A DNA stretch of 64,000 nt from NCBI RefSeq assembly GCF_030324495.1, contig NZ_JACAGN010000005.1, forward strand, positions 62,001-126,000. Direction: 5' to 3'. This DNA is from Myroides sp. 1354 (GTDB lineage Bacteria > Bacteroidota > Bacteroidia > Flavobacteriales > Flavobacteriaceae). The notes beneath the pieces are model-generated. The model saw nothing but the letters and a program-made list of their open reading frames with translations, had not been told where the DNA came from and did no database searches. A program made the translations under genes and the position numbers. Shown one piece after another: positions 35,204-44,723 of the stretch (positions are counted from its first letter, which is position 1; each line of letters starts with the position of its first letter).

Positions 35204-36622
35204 ATGAAAAAAATAAGTATTGCTTTAAGTTTCGTTTTTACCTTAGCCTTAACAACGGTGAGTTGTGTGGATAATCCATATGTAACAGAAGACAGTTATT
35301 TAAATAAACCCAATGCAGGTCATAGTTGGGTGATTGGCTTACAAAAACAGTTGGCATTGACCACTAACATTATCGTAATTAATGCAGAAATTACTTCAGA
35401 CAATTATTTCAATAATTACACCCAATACTCCAAAGTATTTGATCAACCGCAAATTGATTATTTTGATCCAGATGTCAATAACCTACAAGCGAGTATTCAA
35501 GCCCTACGTGAAATGGCTACTTACGGTTTAGAAGTGGTGTTACCCAAAGATCCAACCTTGACGGAAGCAGACATTGCTTTTATGAATTTCTGTAAAGGAT
35601 ATGCTCATTTGTTAGGAGGAGAGCTGTTTATTGGTTTACCTGAATCAAATTTAGGAAAAGTCATTACAGCAGAAGAAATGTTAAAAAGAGCAGTAGATCA
35701 CTTTGCAAAAGCGTATGCCTTGGAAACCAAAGCAGAAATAAAAAATGCATATGCCTTGTTTATTGCTCGGGCTTATTACCGTTTGGGAAACAAAACGGAG
35801 GCACAACAATATGCGACAAAGGCTATTACTACACCCAATTTGTTGTATAATATTCAGTTTGACGGGAAAAATAGTGTACCCAATGAAATGCAAAATGCAA
35901 CCTATGACGCTTTGCCAAATCGCTTGGCTCCCTTACCGCGTTTAGATTACCTCGACCCAAAGTTTTTCTCTGTAGGAACACCTCAAAATGATCAGAAATC
36001 ACTGGCATTAGCCAAAGGAGAAGAAGCTTATTTAATATTGGCTGAAATTGCTTTAGCTACACAAGATCTTGCAGGAAGTAAACACTACCTCAATCAATTG
36101 TTGGATGTGGTAGCTGCTAGACCTACAGAATTAGTTGACGATAAAAGAGAAACGCGAAATGGAGGTATTCGTTCAGATTATCCACTAAGAGAAGTGAAGG
36201 TGCGCTTTGATGCTTCTTCGCCAGAAAGAGAAGGGTATGTTGTAGATCGCCAAAAAGGAAAAGTATTGGTGAGTAAGATATCAGGAACAAAGGTGACAAA
36301 AGCAGATATTGAAGGGATCACTTCCGCTGATGAATTGTTGTATACGATTTACTTATTGCGTCAGGAAATCTTTATTAGCGAAGGGCGTCGTTTGAGCGAT
36401 TTGGGAATTAAATACCCTATTTCTCAAATTGAAGCAGGGAATAATTCAAACGTTTCTGCTGCTTACACTAAGGCGTTGATTCCCGATTTTATTCCCACTA
36501 AGGCAGGGATGGATGATTTTACAACCAATCCAACAACGGGAACAGTAACCATGAAATACGATATGAATAAGGTGTTAGTAACGCATAAGAATAGCCCTTA
36601 TATTATGCCTTTATTTAAATAA
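35204..36622 (+). CDS. SusD/RagB-type outer-membrane lipoprotein
   Basis: 472 residues. Lipoprotein signal with lipobox TVSC at residue 21. Helical TPR-like segments of the RagB/SusD fold (AYARGNKTEAQQYATKAI-type, EEAYLILAEIALATQDLAGS). It binds substrate on the cell surface over its SusC partner. The stretch LLRQEIFISEGRRLSDLGIKY is the C-terminal signature of the family. It is the fourth gene of the uptake operon and 5 bases before the phosphodiesterase gene. Confidence 0.92.
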   Translation: MKKISIALSFVFTLALTTVSCVDNPYVTEDSYLNKPNAGHSWVIGLQKQLALTTNIIVINAEITSDNYFNNYTQYSKVFDQPQIDYFDPDVNNLQASIQALREMATYGLEVVLPKDPTLTEADIAFMNFCKGYAHLLGGELFIGLPESNLGKVITAEEMLKRAVDHFAKAYALETKAEIKNAYALFIARAYYRLGNKTEAQQYATKAITTPNLLYNIQFDGKNSVPNEMQNATYDALPNRLAPLPRLDYLDPKFFSVGTPQNDQKSLALAKGEEAYLILAEIALATQDLAGSKHYLNQLLDVVAARPTELVDDKRETRNGGIRSDYPLREVKVRFDASSPEREGYVVDRQKGKVLVSKISGTKVTKADIEGITSADELLYTIYLLRQEIFISEGRRLSDLGIKYPISQIEAGNNSNVSAAYTKALIPDFIPTKAGMDDFTTNPTTGTVTMKYDMNKVLVTHKNSPYIMPLFK

Positions 36623-36626
36623 GAAA

Positions 36627-37955
36627 ATGGATATGAAAAGAATAATTTTAACATTAAGTCTTAGCTGTATCGTGGGATGTACAAGTTGGGCACAACAAAT
36701 AAAACACGTTATCTTGGTGAGTATTGATGGTTTTCGTCCAGAATTCTATCAAGAAGAACAATGGGGAACGCCTAACTTAAAACAAATGGCTAAGGAAGGA
36801 GTCTCAGCCAATGGAGTACGCACAATCTTCCCTTCCGTAACTTACCCTTCTCATACTACGTTGTCTACCGCTACCTTACCGCACAAACATGGGGTGTATT
36901 ATAATACAACCGTAGGCGAAAATGGACAACCTGGCGAGTGGATTTACGATAGCAAAGACATTCAAGTGCCGACGATATGGGAAAAAGCAAAAGAAAAAGG
37001 TTTAACAACCGCTTCGGTTTCTTGGCCCATTACCTTACACAATGCGTTTATTGATTATAATTTACCCGAAATATGGGATTTTGATCGCCCAATGGATCGC
37101 ATTACCCCAACCAAATTGTATGCGAATCCAAAGGGATTATTTGATGAGGTTATGGCGCAAGCTTTGGGGCAAATTCACTACAATCAGCTAAATTTAAGTA
37201 GCCTAGCAATGGATGAGAATTTAGGACGCAGTGCGGCTTACCTCATCAAAACGTATAAGCCCAATTTGTTGACCCTCCATTTGCCCAATACAGATGGCGC
37301 TCAACATAGCGAGGGAAGAGAAGGAAAGGAAGTAGCCCGTGCAATTGCAGGAGCAGATAAAGCCCTTGGAAATATATGGGATGCTGTAACTCAAGCAGGA
37401 TTGGCAGAGCAAACCTTGTTAATTGTAACGGGAGATCACGGCTTTGTCTCGACGGATTTTAGTATTGCACCCAATATTTGGTTAAAAGAAGCCGGACTAT
37501 TAGACCGTGCTTTTTTCTTCTCTACAGGAGGAAGTACGGTATTACAAGTCAAGAATCCAAAAGATCAAAAGATTGTAGAGGAAGTAACAAAAGTAATTCG
37601 CCAACTACCGGAGCGCTATCAAGCAATGTTTGAACTGATTGACCAATCCATGATTCGAGCTAGAGGGGGAGAAACCAAAGCGAAACTAGCCCTATCAGGA
37701 AAACTGGGGTATGCTTTTTCCAATCAAACTACTGGTGAAGTAATCACCACTAGTAAAGGAGGGAAGCATGGATATTATCCCAATTTCCACGAGATTTATA
37801 CTGGATTTGTTGCTTATGGTAAAGGACTAAAAGCAGGATTAGTTGTAGATCAATTAAACCTAGAAGATATTCCCGTAATCATCAGTACAGTGTTGGGCTT
37901 TAATATGGAAGAAGCAGAGGGCGTTTACCTTCCTCTTTTTGACTCAAAAAAATAA
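36627..37955 (+). CDS. secreted type I phosphodiesterase/nucleotide pyrophosphatase (NPP family)
   Basis: 442 residues with a signal peptide (an alternative start is ATG 36633). Metal and catalytic residues are in order: Asp34 in VSIDGFRPEF, the nucleophile Thr72 in SVTYPSHTTL, the Asp/His pair in NTDGAQHSEG, GDHGF, and His in GGKHGYYP. These are the alkaline-phosphatase-superfamily NPP residues, so it hydrolyses phosphodiester or pyrophosphate bonds such as in nucleotides, nucleotide sugars or lipids, in the periplasm. It closes an uptake operon and so its target, or the product it frees, may be the cargo of the SusC/SusD pair. Confidence 0.92.
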   Translation: MDMKRIILTLSLSCIVGCTSWAQQIKHVILVSIDGFRPEFYQEEQWGTPNLKQMAKEGVSANGVRTIFPSVTYPSHTTLSTATLPHKHGVYYNTTVGENGQPGEWIYDSKDIQVPTIWEKAKEKGLTTASVSWPITLHNAFIDYNLPEIWDFDRPMDRITPTKLYANPKGLFDEVMAQALGQIHYNQLNLSSLAMDENLGRSAAYLIKTYKPNLLTLHLPNTDGAQHSEGREGKEVARAIAGADKALGNIWDAVTQAGLAEQTLLIVTGDHGFVSTDFSIAPNIWLKEAGLLDRAFFFSTGGSTVLQVKNPKDQKIVEEVTKVIRQLPERYQAMFELIDQSMIRARGGETKAKLALSGKLGYAFSNQTTGEVITTSKGGKHGYYPNFHEIYTGFVAYGKGLKAGLVVDQLNLEDIPVIISTVLGFNMEEAEGVYLPLFDSKK

Positions 37956-37978
37956 AGTAATCATTTATATTTAACGGA

Positions 37979-38014
37979 AAAGGAGTGAAGGGATAATCTT
38001 CACTCTTTTTTTTT
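37979..38014 (+). terminator. intrinsic terminator of the uptake operon
   Basis: Stem GAGTGAAG / CTTCACTC (37983-38005) with loop ggataat, followed by nine T. Ends the fecR-sigma-susC-susD-npp unit, 24 bases after the stop. Confidence 0.85.
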
Positions 38015-38157
38015 GACATAAGCTACTTCGTTTTATTTTAAATAAGCTTTGATAAAAACTCTTGTGGGAAATAGGTAGAGGAATCATGAAAATGATGGTT
38101 ATGATTTATTGTATAAGTTAGTAATTTTGAGTGATTTATGTTTTGGATGTGTAAGCA

Positions 38158-38658
38158 TTAAATAGCTTTTTCATAGCAGTTAAACACTCCTTTTCGAAAC
38201 TGAACAGTTCCCACATGAATATATCCTTTTTTGAGGTATACGGCATTGGCTGTATTGTTTAAAGCATAGGCATCAAAGCGAATGGAAGCATAGGCTTTGG
38301 CTTTGGCATACGTTTCTGCGAATTGTATCATTTGACTGGAGATGCCTTTTCCCTGAGCAGCGGGTTGAACAAAAAGCCGATGGATTACAAGGAAGGGAGT
38401 AGAAGTACTCCATTTTAAAGCTTCGTATTCGATGTCATAAGCTTCGTTTAATACCATATAGGCCAATATCGCTTCGTTTTCAGTATAGACATAGGCTTGT
38501 TGATTCTGTAAGTCCATTTGGATCGTTTCTGCATTGGGATAATGTTCATCCCATTGGTCAATTCCATTAGAGAACATCATTTGTTTAACCTGATTCAATA
38601 CAGTTATCACTTGATCAATATCAGAAGAAACTAAAGGACGTATTGTAGATTTTTCCAT
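38158..38658 (-). CDS. GNAT family N-acetyltransferase
   Basis: 166 residues with the GNAT acetyl-CoA loop in RLFVQPAAQGKGISSQMIQF (the Q/RxxGxG/A motif), preceded by the beta-4 strand and followed by the usual AYALNNTANAVYLKKGYI. Acetyl-CoA is the donor; the acceptor is unknown. A lone cytosolic gene with about 200 bases of spacer to each side. Confidence 0.9.
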   Translation of the reverse strand: MEKSTIRPLVSSDIDQVITVLNQVKQMMFSNGIDQWDEHYPNAETIQMDLQNQQAYVYTENEAILAYMVLNEAYDIEYEALKWSTSTPFLVIHRLFVQPAAQGKGISSQMIQFAETYAKAKAYASIRFDAYALNNTANAVYLKKGYIHVGTVQFRKGVFNCYEKAI

Positions 38659-38800
38659 TTTTTAGAGTGACAGCATTTAAAAGGCAAAGATAGGGAAATG
38701 GAAAAAGAAGGGTTTTTATTTATGACGTATGGCTGTAAAAGAAGTTGGAAATAAAGAAAAACTAATGTAAATAGAGTAGAACATTATTAATGTTTTGTAA

Positions 38801-38836
38801 AATTATATTGTGCACAATATAATTAATTTACCTTTG
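38801..38836 (+). promoter_or_regulatory. OhrR operator overlapping the ohr promoter
   Basis: 38801-38824 is a perfect 24-bp palindrome with 12-base arms AATTATATTGTG and its complement, resembling MarR/OhrR boxes. It covers the -33 TTG (38808-38810); the -7 element is TACCTTTG at 38829-38836 with an 18-base spacer. A repressor bound here would block RNA polymerase directly, so peroxide-relieved repression of the four-gene operon is expected. Confidence 0.8.
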
Positions 38837-38861
38837 TATAACGATTTTATATTTTAATCAA

Positions 38862-39287
38862 ATGAAAGACTCACTAGAACTTGAAAATCAGATTTGTTTT
38901 CCCATCTATGCACTTGCTAAGGAAATAATCAGTCAGTATCGACCTCATTTAGACCTTTTGGATATTACTTATCCCCAATATTTAGTATTAATGGTACTGT
39001 GGAAGGAAAAGGAGCAGACAGTTGGTCAATTAGGTGAGAAGGTATTTTTAGATAGTGGTACACTGACCCCTTTATTAAAGCGAATGGAGCAAAAGGGGAT
39101 GATCATGAGAATCAGAGGAACGGAAGATGAGCGTGTGGTCAAATTGTCATTGACAGAAAAGGGAAAGGCTTTAAAAGAAAGGGCAAAAGATATTCCTCAA
39201 AAACTAATGGAATCTATGCAAGTTTCGGAAGCTGAATTGCTAGAGTTAAAAGCGGTTGTAACAAAAATTTTAAATAAACAAAAATGA
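38862..39287 (+). CDS. ohrR: MarR-family peroxide-sensing repressor OhrR
   Basis: 141 residues. A winged helix (TVGQLGEKVFLDSGTLTPLL, RMEQKGMIMRIRGTEDERVV) and Cys12 in QICFPIYALA, the position of the reactive cysteine of OhrR. YPQYLVLMVLW is a family signature. It represses the operon until oxidised by an organic hydroperoxide. The next gene starts inside its final codons (4-base overlap). Confidence 0.9.
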   Translation: MKDSLELENQICFPIYALAKEIISQYRPHLDLLDITYPQYLVLMVLWKEKEQTVGQLGEKVFLDSGTLTPLLKRMEQKGMIMRIRGTEDERVVKLSLTEKGKALKERAKDIPQKLMESMQVSEAELLELKAVVTKILNKQK

Positions 39288-39706
39288 AAAAATTGTATGA
39301 AATAGGGGCTACAGCTACTGGAGGTAGAAGTGGTCGAGTAAAAAGTGAGAATGACGTTCTAGATCTTGAAGTTCGTATGCCTAAAGCATTAGGAGGAAGT
39401 AATGATAACTATGCCAATCCAGAAATGCTTTTTGCAGCTGGATATTCGGCTTGTTTTGATAGTGCCTTAAATTTAGTGATCAAAAAAAAGAAGATTCAAA
39501 CTGGAGTAACAACAGTTCGTGCGAATGTAAGTATAGGTCAGTTAGATAATGAAGGGTTTGGACTTGCGGTACAGTTACATGCAAATATACCTGGAGTTAC
39601 AATCGAACAAGCGAAAGAATTGATAGAAAGCGCACACCAAGTTTGCCCTTATTCTAACGCAACTCGTGGTAACATAGAAGTAGAGTTAACGGTGTCAACC
39701 AATTAG
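39284..39706 (+). CDS. ohr: organic hydroperoxide resistance protein Ohr
   Basis: 140-residue OsmC/Ohr protein. The two redox cysteines are Cys57 (YSACFDSAL) and Cys121 (HQVCPYSNATRGN), and Arg18/Glu-type partners are near (SGRVKSEN). It reduces organic hydroperoxides in the cytosol using a dithiol partner. It is translationally linked to ohrR by an ATGA overlap. Confidence 0.93.
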   Translation: MKKLYEIGATATGGRSGRVKSENDVLDLEVRMPKALGGSNDNYANPEMLFAAGYSACFDSALNLVIKKKKIQTGVTTVRANVSIGQLDNEGFGLAVQLHANIPGVTIEQAKELIESAHQVCPYSNATRGNIEVELTVSTN

Positions 39707-39710
39707 GCAG

Positions 39711-40082
39711 GTGATACAATTAATAGCCATCGTTCTAACTATCTTGGTGATTATAGAACATAGTTATATTGTGTGGATGGAGATTTTCGCATGGGAAACA
39801 GCAGGCAAAAAAGTATTTGGAAAATCTCTGCCTCACGAGCTTTTTAAACCAACAAAGGGCCTTGCCGCAAATCAAGGATTATATAATAGTTTTTTAGTTG
39901 CGGGTTTACTTTGGTCCTTTGTCATTACAGATCCGATTTGGAGTTTTAATATTCGCATATTCTTTTTGAGCTGTGTTGCAGCTGCTGGGATTTTTGCTGG
40001 AATAACGGCCTCTAAAAAGATATTTTTTATTCAGGGACTACCTGCTGTTTTAGCCCTATTGTGTTTACTAATTTCAAAATAA
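39711..40082 (+). CDS. DUF1304-type membrane protein, GTG start
   Basis: 123 residues starting at GTG 39711, four bases after the ohr stop. Four membrane segments with the DUF1304 pattern (IIEHSYIVWMEIFAWET, LAANQGLYNSFLVAGLLW, VAAAGIFAGITA). The role is unknown. Its place inside the ohr operon suggests a part in oxidative stress, which is inference. Confidence 0.85.
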   Translation: MIQLIAIVLTILVIIEHSYIVWMEIFAWETAGKKVFGKSLPHELFKPTKGLAANQGLYNSFLVAGLLWSFVITDPIWSFNIRIFFLSCVAAAGIFAGITASKKIFFIQGLPAVLALLCLLISK

Positions 40083-40089
40083 TAAATTC

Positions 40090-40722
40090 ATGTCATTAAT
40101 AGAAAATTTGAACTGGAGACATGCCGTAAAGGCCTATGACTCGAACAAAAAAGTAAGTGAAGAACAGTTAAATAAAATTATTGAAGCGGCCAGATTGGCA
40201 CCAACTTCTTCTGGACTTCAACCTTTTAAATTATTGGTTGTAAAAGATCAAGCAATAAAAGAGAAATTAGCAGAAGGGGCTTTAAACCCCGAATGTATGA
40301 GAGATTGTTCTCATGTCTTGATTTTTGCAGCATGGGATAAATACACCGCAGAGAGAATTGATTCGGTTTACGATTTTACAACCGATCAAAGAGAATTGCC
40401 AAGAGGGCGATTTGATAGTTATACCACCAAGTTAAAAGAAATTTATTTAAATCAACCAAGTGAAATGAATTTTGCGCATGCAGCTCGTCAGACTTATATT
40501 GCGTTGGGACTAGCTTTAGCACAAGCAGCAGAATTAAGAGTAGATTCAACTCCTGCGGAAGGATTTAGTAATGAAGTGGTAGATCGAGTATTAAATTTAC
40601 AGCAATATGGTTTGAAAAGTGTCTCTCTCATGTATATTGGTTATGCAGATGCTGAAAACGACTGGATTGCACCGATGAAAAAGGTGAGAGTACCAAAAGA
40701 AGAGTTTGTATTGGAATTTTAA
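40090..40722 (+). CDS. nitroreductase-family FMN oxidoreductase
   Basis: 210 residues, the usual length. RHAVKAYDSNKKVS at the start and APTSSGLQPFKLLVV give the FMN-binding residues, and HAARQTYIALGLALAQAAEL the dimer helix. It should use NAD(P)H to reduce nitro groups, quinones or similar. The last gene of the ohrR-ohr-DUF1304 unit, 7 bases after the previous stop. A terminator follows. Confidence 0.88.
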   Translation: MSLIENLNWRHAVKAYDSNKKVSEEQLNKIIEAARLAPTSSGLQPFKLLVVKDQAIKEKLAEGALNPECMRDCSHVLIFAAWDKYTAERIDSVYDFTTDQRELPRGRFDSYTTKLKEIYLNQPSEMNFAHAARQTYIALGLALAQAAELRVDSTPAEGFSNEVVDRVLNLQQYGLKSVSLMYIGYADAENDWIAPMKKVRVPKEEFVLEF

Positions 40723-40743
40723 AAATGATAATGCAAATTAATA

Positions 40744-40784
40744 AAACAGGCCATAGGATTAGATCGCATGGCCTGTTTTTTTTT
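40744..40784 (+). terminator. intrinsic terminator of the ohr operon
   Basis: Stem ACAGGCCAT / ATGGCCTGT with a 13-base loop and a run of nine T, 20 bases past the nitroreductase stop. Confidence 0.85.
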
Positions 40785-40809
40785 GTGAATATAAATTCAT
40801 CCGCTTGAA

Positions 40810-41973
40810 TTATTTTTTCTTTTTTCTCTTTCTTGATTTATTGTACCAAATAACAAATCCAGTGAGCGGTAAAGAAGCACAAATTAGGGAGCCTATAAAG
40901 GCTGTGATTTTAGTAGGATAACCCCAGATTGTTCCTACATGCAAGTCGTATTTTAACGAATTAACTTTACTTCCTAAAGCAAGGGTTTGATAGGTATGAT
41001 CTTTTAAGGAAGTGATTTGTCCTGTAACTTTATCAAAAAAGAGCCATTGGAATTTACTTGTTTTGTCTTGTTCGAGTCTTACTTGTAAATTGTGTGCTGT
41101 ACTCTCTTTATCTCCAATTCTCAAAGATATCATATCGGCTGACGGATAGGTTTGAAGGACGTAGTATAAAGCATTATCTAATGTACTTGGAAGTATTTGA
41201 TGAACAGTATCATAAACAACGGGTTCCATAAGTTGAAATTTCTTTTCATCTACCTTATTTAAAGTTTTTTCTAACTGTGTACTAAACGCTGGAAACGCAA
41301 AGAGAATACCTGTGAAACCAATGATAAGAGCGAGTAAAAAACTATACATCCCCAGTAGATTGTGTAAGTCATAATTTAATCGCTTCCAATGAACTGAAAA
41401 ATCAAATGCAAAGCTGCGTTTAAGTGTTTTTCCCTTCCATTTTTTGGGCCACCATAAATAGATTCCCGTTAGGCAAATGATTAGGAATAAAACCGTGCTA
41501 CCTCCAACAAACCAACCCCCATATTTACTACCTAACCAAAGGTTGCGATGGAGCTGTAATACCTGATAAAAGAATTCGTATTGGGTATCTTCTACCTGTT
41601 GTACTTCCCCCGTATAAGGATTTATAAAGACTCTCTTGTAGTATAGGATTTCCTGATGAATGCCAAAAGCTTCTTTGGTGGTTTTTAAAGAGCGAAATAC
41701 CCAAGTTCTATTTTTAGCAGGATAAATATCCACGCGATTAATAGGATATTCCATTCCTACTGCTTGTTGGGCTAGGTATTCAATTTCTGAATAAGGTAAG
41801 GGAGACTGACGGTATTCTACCTCCTTTGTATTGAGATAATAATGATTGGGGTAAATGATTTTTTTTAGATCATCGTGAAAAACATAGATAGCCCCTGTTA
41901 AACTGACAATAATCACTATAATCCCCGTAAGTAATCCCAGCCATTTATGTAACCCTAAAAGAAATTTCTTCAT
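40810..41973 (-). CDS. PepSY-domain inner-membrane protein
   Basis: 387 residues with four membrane helices: KKFLLGLHKWLGLLTGIIVIIVSLTGAI at the start, then about residues 160-180, 210-235 and 350-375. This is the PepSY-associated TM family, commonly partnered with TonB siderophore receptors and implicated in iron reduction or siderophore release. It begins four bases after the receptor stop, so it is coexpressed. The C-terminal tail is Lys/Arg-rich. Confidence 0.88.
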   Translation of the reverse strand: MKKFLLGLHKWLGLLTGIIVIIVSLTGAIYVFHDDLKKIIYPNHYYLNTKEVEYRQSPLPYSEIEYLAQQAVGMEYPINRVDIYPAKNRTWVFRSLKTTKEAFGIHQEILYYKRVFINPYTGEVQQVEDTQYEFFYQVLQLHRNLWLGSKYGGWFVGGSTVLFLIICLTGIYLWWPKKWKGKTLKRSFAFDFSVHWKRLNYDLHNLLGMYSFLLALIIGFTGILFAFPAFSTQLEKTLNKVDEKKFQLMEPVVYDTVHQILPSTLDNALYYVLQTYPSADMISLRIGDKESTAHNLQVRLEQDKTSKFQWLFFDKVTGQITSLKDHTYQTLALGSKVNSLKYDLHVGTIWGYPTKITAFIGSLICASLPLTGFVIWYNKSRKRKKKK

Positions 41974-41976
41974 GGA

Positions 41977-44316
41977 TTAAAAGTTATACTGAATACTTAG
42001 GTTGGCTTGCATTCCATTTCCTCTAACATAATCTGCATCTAGAGCACGGTATTGACTGACAACTGGATAGTATGTCTTATTGAATAAATTTTCTATACCA
42101 ATATTCGCTTTCCAAGCTTTGTTAATTGTATAGGTAGTCGCTAAGTTAAATAGATGGACATCTTTTACTGCTCCTTCGCTGTTTTTGTATTTCCCCTTTT
42201 CATTTGCATCAAAGCGATCTCTACTTCCTGAAAACAACCAATAAAGTTGAATACTCCACTTGTCTGTTGGGGTATAGTAAACGAACCCCGTTGCTTTTGG
42301 AGGTGAAATACGCCCGCCATTTAGGTACACTTTACTTCCGTCGTCAAATGTGGCTTTTCCTTCTACATAGGCATAAGAACCTCCAACTGTCCATTGGGGA
42401 GATAGGGTCGCTTCTCCTGTAATTTCAAAACCTTGCACACGTTCAGGTTCGCGTTGAGCAACTAAATACCCATTGACATCAACTAAATTAGCACCTAGTT
42501 TAGATGTGCTGATGTAATAGGCTCCTGTAAAGTTGAAAATAGAGAATCGACTCGAAAAACCTATTTCATAATTATTTGTAATAATTGGTTCTGTTTCCAG
42601 TTGATCTAATGTACTCTCAGTAGCTCTTCTTAAAATTCGACCTAATTCATTGATTGCAAATCCTTGTGAAAAACTAACAAAAGGATTAAAGGAGTTGTAC
42701 TTATTATAGCGAATCCCTACATTAAATAAAGTAGTTTTATATGGGATTTTTCCGCCTTGTACAAAAATACTTCCTTGGTTATCAGGACCTGATGCGATGG
42801 TGTGAAAATCATTCACTTTAACCGAAGCATTTTCATATCTAACACCTGTTTTAAGGATAAGATAATCTAGTATGTCTATCTTAAATTGTGCATAAGGGGC
42901 TATGTTAACCATATTCATAGTTGGAATATACACCCTTCCATCTGTTAAATCTTGATCTGTTTTGTCGTTTAATACATCAATTCCATACGTAACTTCCACA
43001 GGTCTATTCATTACAATAAAAGGGGTATTTAAATTAAAGCGAATTCCCTTTTTATTAGAGTTGATTCTAGTTTGGCCAGGACCATACCAAGCAGTTCCAT
43101 TTTCCACATAGCGATTCATGGAACGAAAAGAATTTAGATAGAGAGATACATCCAACTGAGAATCTGAAAATAGATTATTGTGACTATATCCAAGCATGAT
43201 GTTGTGATTATAAGGAGTTCCTGCGTCTTCTCCAGGATCCACTCCAGCGATGCCTATCGTTGGCTCACTGTTATATTTTCCCACCTTGCTAATATATCGA
43301 GCGTGTTGTGTACTAGAATATCCATTGTAAAAGGCGCGAATCGCAGAATTTTCATTGAGGTTATACGTGATTTGGGCGAACAGATTCTTTTGATAAGTAT
43401 TGGATAAACCATCTGTTTGTCCGAGAATTAATCCTTCACCATCGCGTTGAACACCTGTATAATCTAATGAAGCACCTGCTATATAATTCCAGTTTTTATA
43501 CGTTCCTCCAAAAGATTGTGATGCTTTATATCCCAATGTACCACTGCTGTTAGCTGGATTAAAAGAAGTTCCTAAAACGGTTGTTCCACCCAATCGTTTT
43601 TCGCCTTTATTTTTTTTGGTGATATAATTGATGATGCCTCCTGTAGAACCATTACCATAAATAGCCGTAGCTCCTTTGATGACTTCAACTCTTTCAATGG
43701 CAAAGGGTGCTATGGATCGAATATCTCTCGCTCCATTCATTAGTGGGGTAGATTGTGGTATACCGTCAATGAGAACAAGTAAAGGCCTTCCTCTTAAGGT
43801 CTGACCCGAGGAAGTCCCTTTGTTGGTGGCACTTCCTAAACCAGGAACGAGATTACTTAAGATCATGGATACATCGGTGGTTAGTCCCATTTGTTTTTCC
43901 ATTTCTACTTGATTGATAATCGTCACAGAAGATGGAATTGTCGCAATATTTTCCGCACGTCGGCCCGCAGTGATGACAATTTCATTTAAAGCATGTTCAG
44001 CTGCTTGCAATTGTACGGGTAAAATGGACTTTACTTCTGATTTTAACACTGTTAGAATTTGCTCTTGGTAGCCATTTGCCGTAACTAATAAAGTAGCATC
44101 TTGATAGGAAGTCCAGTCCAAAACCAATTCCCCACTAGCATTAGTTGCCCCTTTATTTTCTCCGTTAATCGAAATTGACGCTTGATAAACAGCTTGTAAG
44201 TCTTGATTTGTAACTTTAATAACTACGTGTTGAGCCAACAAAGTAGTTGTTGAAAAAATAAAAATAAGCCCCAAAAAAAGGGCTCTTAACTTCACACTTT
44301 TTATTGATGATAGCAT
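41977..44316 (-). CDS. TonB-dependent siderophore-type receptor
   Basis: 779 residues. Signal peptide (about 1-28), a CarboxypepD-reg-like domain (about 30-108), plug (MEKQMGLTTDVSMILSNL ... LRGRPLLVLIDGIPQ, ATAIYGNGSTGGIINYITKK) and barrel ending ANLSIQYNF. The siderophore-receptor form and the adjoining PepSY gene suggest ferric siderophore uptake. Upstream (44362-44392) is a -7 box overlapped by a 7-1-7 palindrome of the Fur kind. The siderophore cannot be named. Confidence 0.9.
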   Translation of the reverse strand: MLSSIKSVKLRALFLGLIFIFSTTTLLAQHVVIKVTNQDLQAVYQASISINGENKGATNASGELVLDWTSYQDATLLVTANGYQEQILTVLKSEVKSILPVQLQAAEHALNEIVITAGRRAENIATIPSSVTIINQVEMEKQMGLTTDVSMILSNLVPGLGSATNKGTSSGQTLRGRPLLVLIDGIPQSTPLMNGARDIRSIAPFAIERVEVIKGATAIYGNGSTGGIINYITKKNKGEKRLGGTTVLGTSFNPANSSGTLGYKASQSFGGTYKNWNYIAGASLDYTGVQRDGEGLILGQTDGLSNTYQKNLFAQITYNLNENSAIRAFYNGYSSTQHARYISKVGKYNSEPTIGIAGVDPGEDAGTPYNHNIMLGYSHNNLFSDSQLDVSLYLNSFRSMNRYVENGTAWYGPGQTRINSNKKGIRFNLNTPFIVMNRPVEVTYGIDVLNDKTDQDLTDGRVYIPTMNMVNIAPYAQFKIDILDYLILKTGVRYENASVKVNDFHTIASGPDNQGSIFVQGGKIPYKTTLFNVGIRYNKYNSFNPFVSFSQGFAINELGRILRRATESTLDQLETEPIITNNYEIGFSSRFSIFNFTGAYYISTSKLGANLVDVNGYLVAQREPERVQGFEITGEATLSPQWTVGGSYAYVEGKATFDDGSKVYLNGGRISPPKATGFVYYTPTDKWSIQLYWLFSGSRDRFDANEKGKYKNSEGAVKDVHLFNLATTYTINKAWKANIGIENLFNKTYYPVVSQYRALDADYVRGNGMQANLSIQYNF

Positions 44317-44361
44317 AAAAATACAGTGTTTTTATTTAGAATAAATCTGTTTTAATTCACG

Positions 44362-44392
44362 CAAATGTAAATATATTTTAGAATTATTCTAA
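44362..44392 (-). promoter_or_regulatory. promoter with Fur-like palindrome for the receptor operon
   Basis: On the minus strand TACATTTG (44362-44369) fits the -7 consensus, 46 bases before the start. Just upstream, 44378-44392 is TTAGAAT-t-ATTCTAA, a perfect 7-1-7 inverted repeat between the -7 and -33 positions. This geometry matches Fur-type repression. No clear TTG -33 is present. Iron control is inferred. Confidence 0.55.
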
Positions 44393-44670
44393 TTAAGGAA
44401 TTGTGTTTTTTTATAAAAATTTAGCTAGATCAGATCAACTGTTAGTCCTGACTCATTGAATGTATGAATTAGGGAGGAATTTTATTTTTTTTGTAAAGAT
44501 AAACCAACCAAGCATTCCTACTTGTCTTAAAGCTTATTGTGTTTTTAATCTGATTTTTTCAATGTACTTAAATTATTTAGAACTGTATTGAAACGGGATA
44601 AGGCTATTACTCTACAAGGCAAAGGACAAAAAAAGGACGAACGTCATTGATGGAATAATCTGTTCAAACC

Positions 44671-44701
44671 TTGGATGGCGCGATTCAATTCGATAATTTT
44701 G
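44671..44701 (+). promoter_or_regulatory. TTG/TAATTTTG promoter
   Basis: TTG at 44671-44673 and TAATTTTG at 44694-44701, 20 bases apart, start about 23 bases before the lipoprotein gene at 44724. Good match to the Bacteroidota consensus. Confidence 0.6.
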
Positions 44702-44723
44702 CATCCTTTTAAAATGAAGTACT

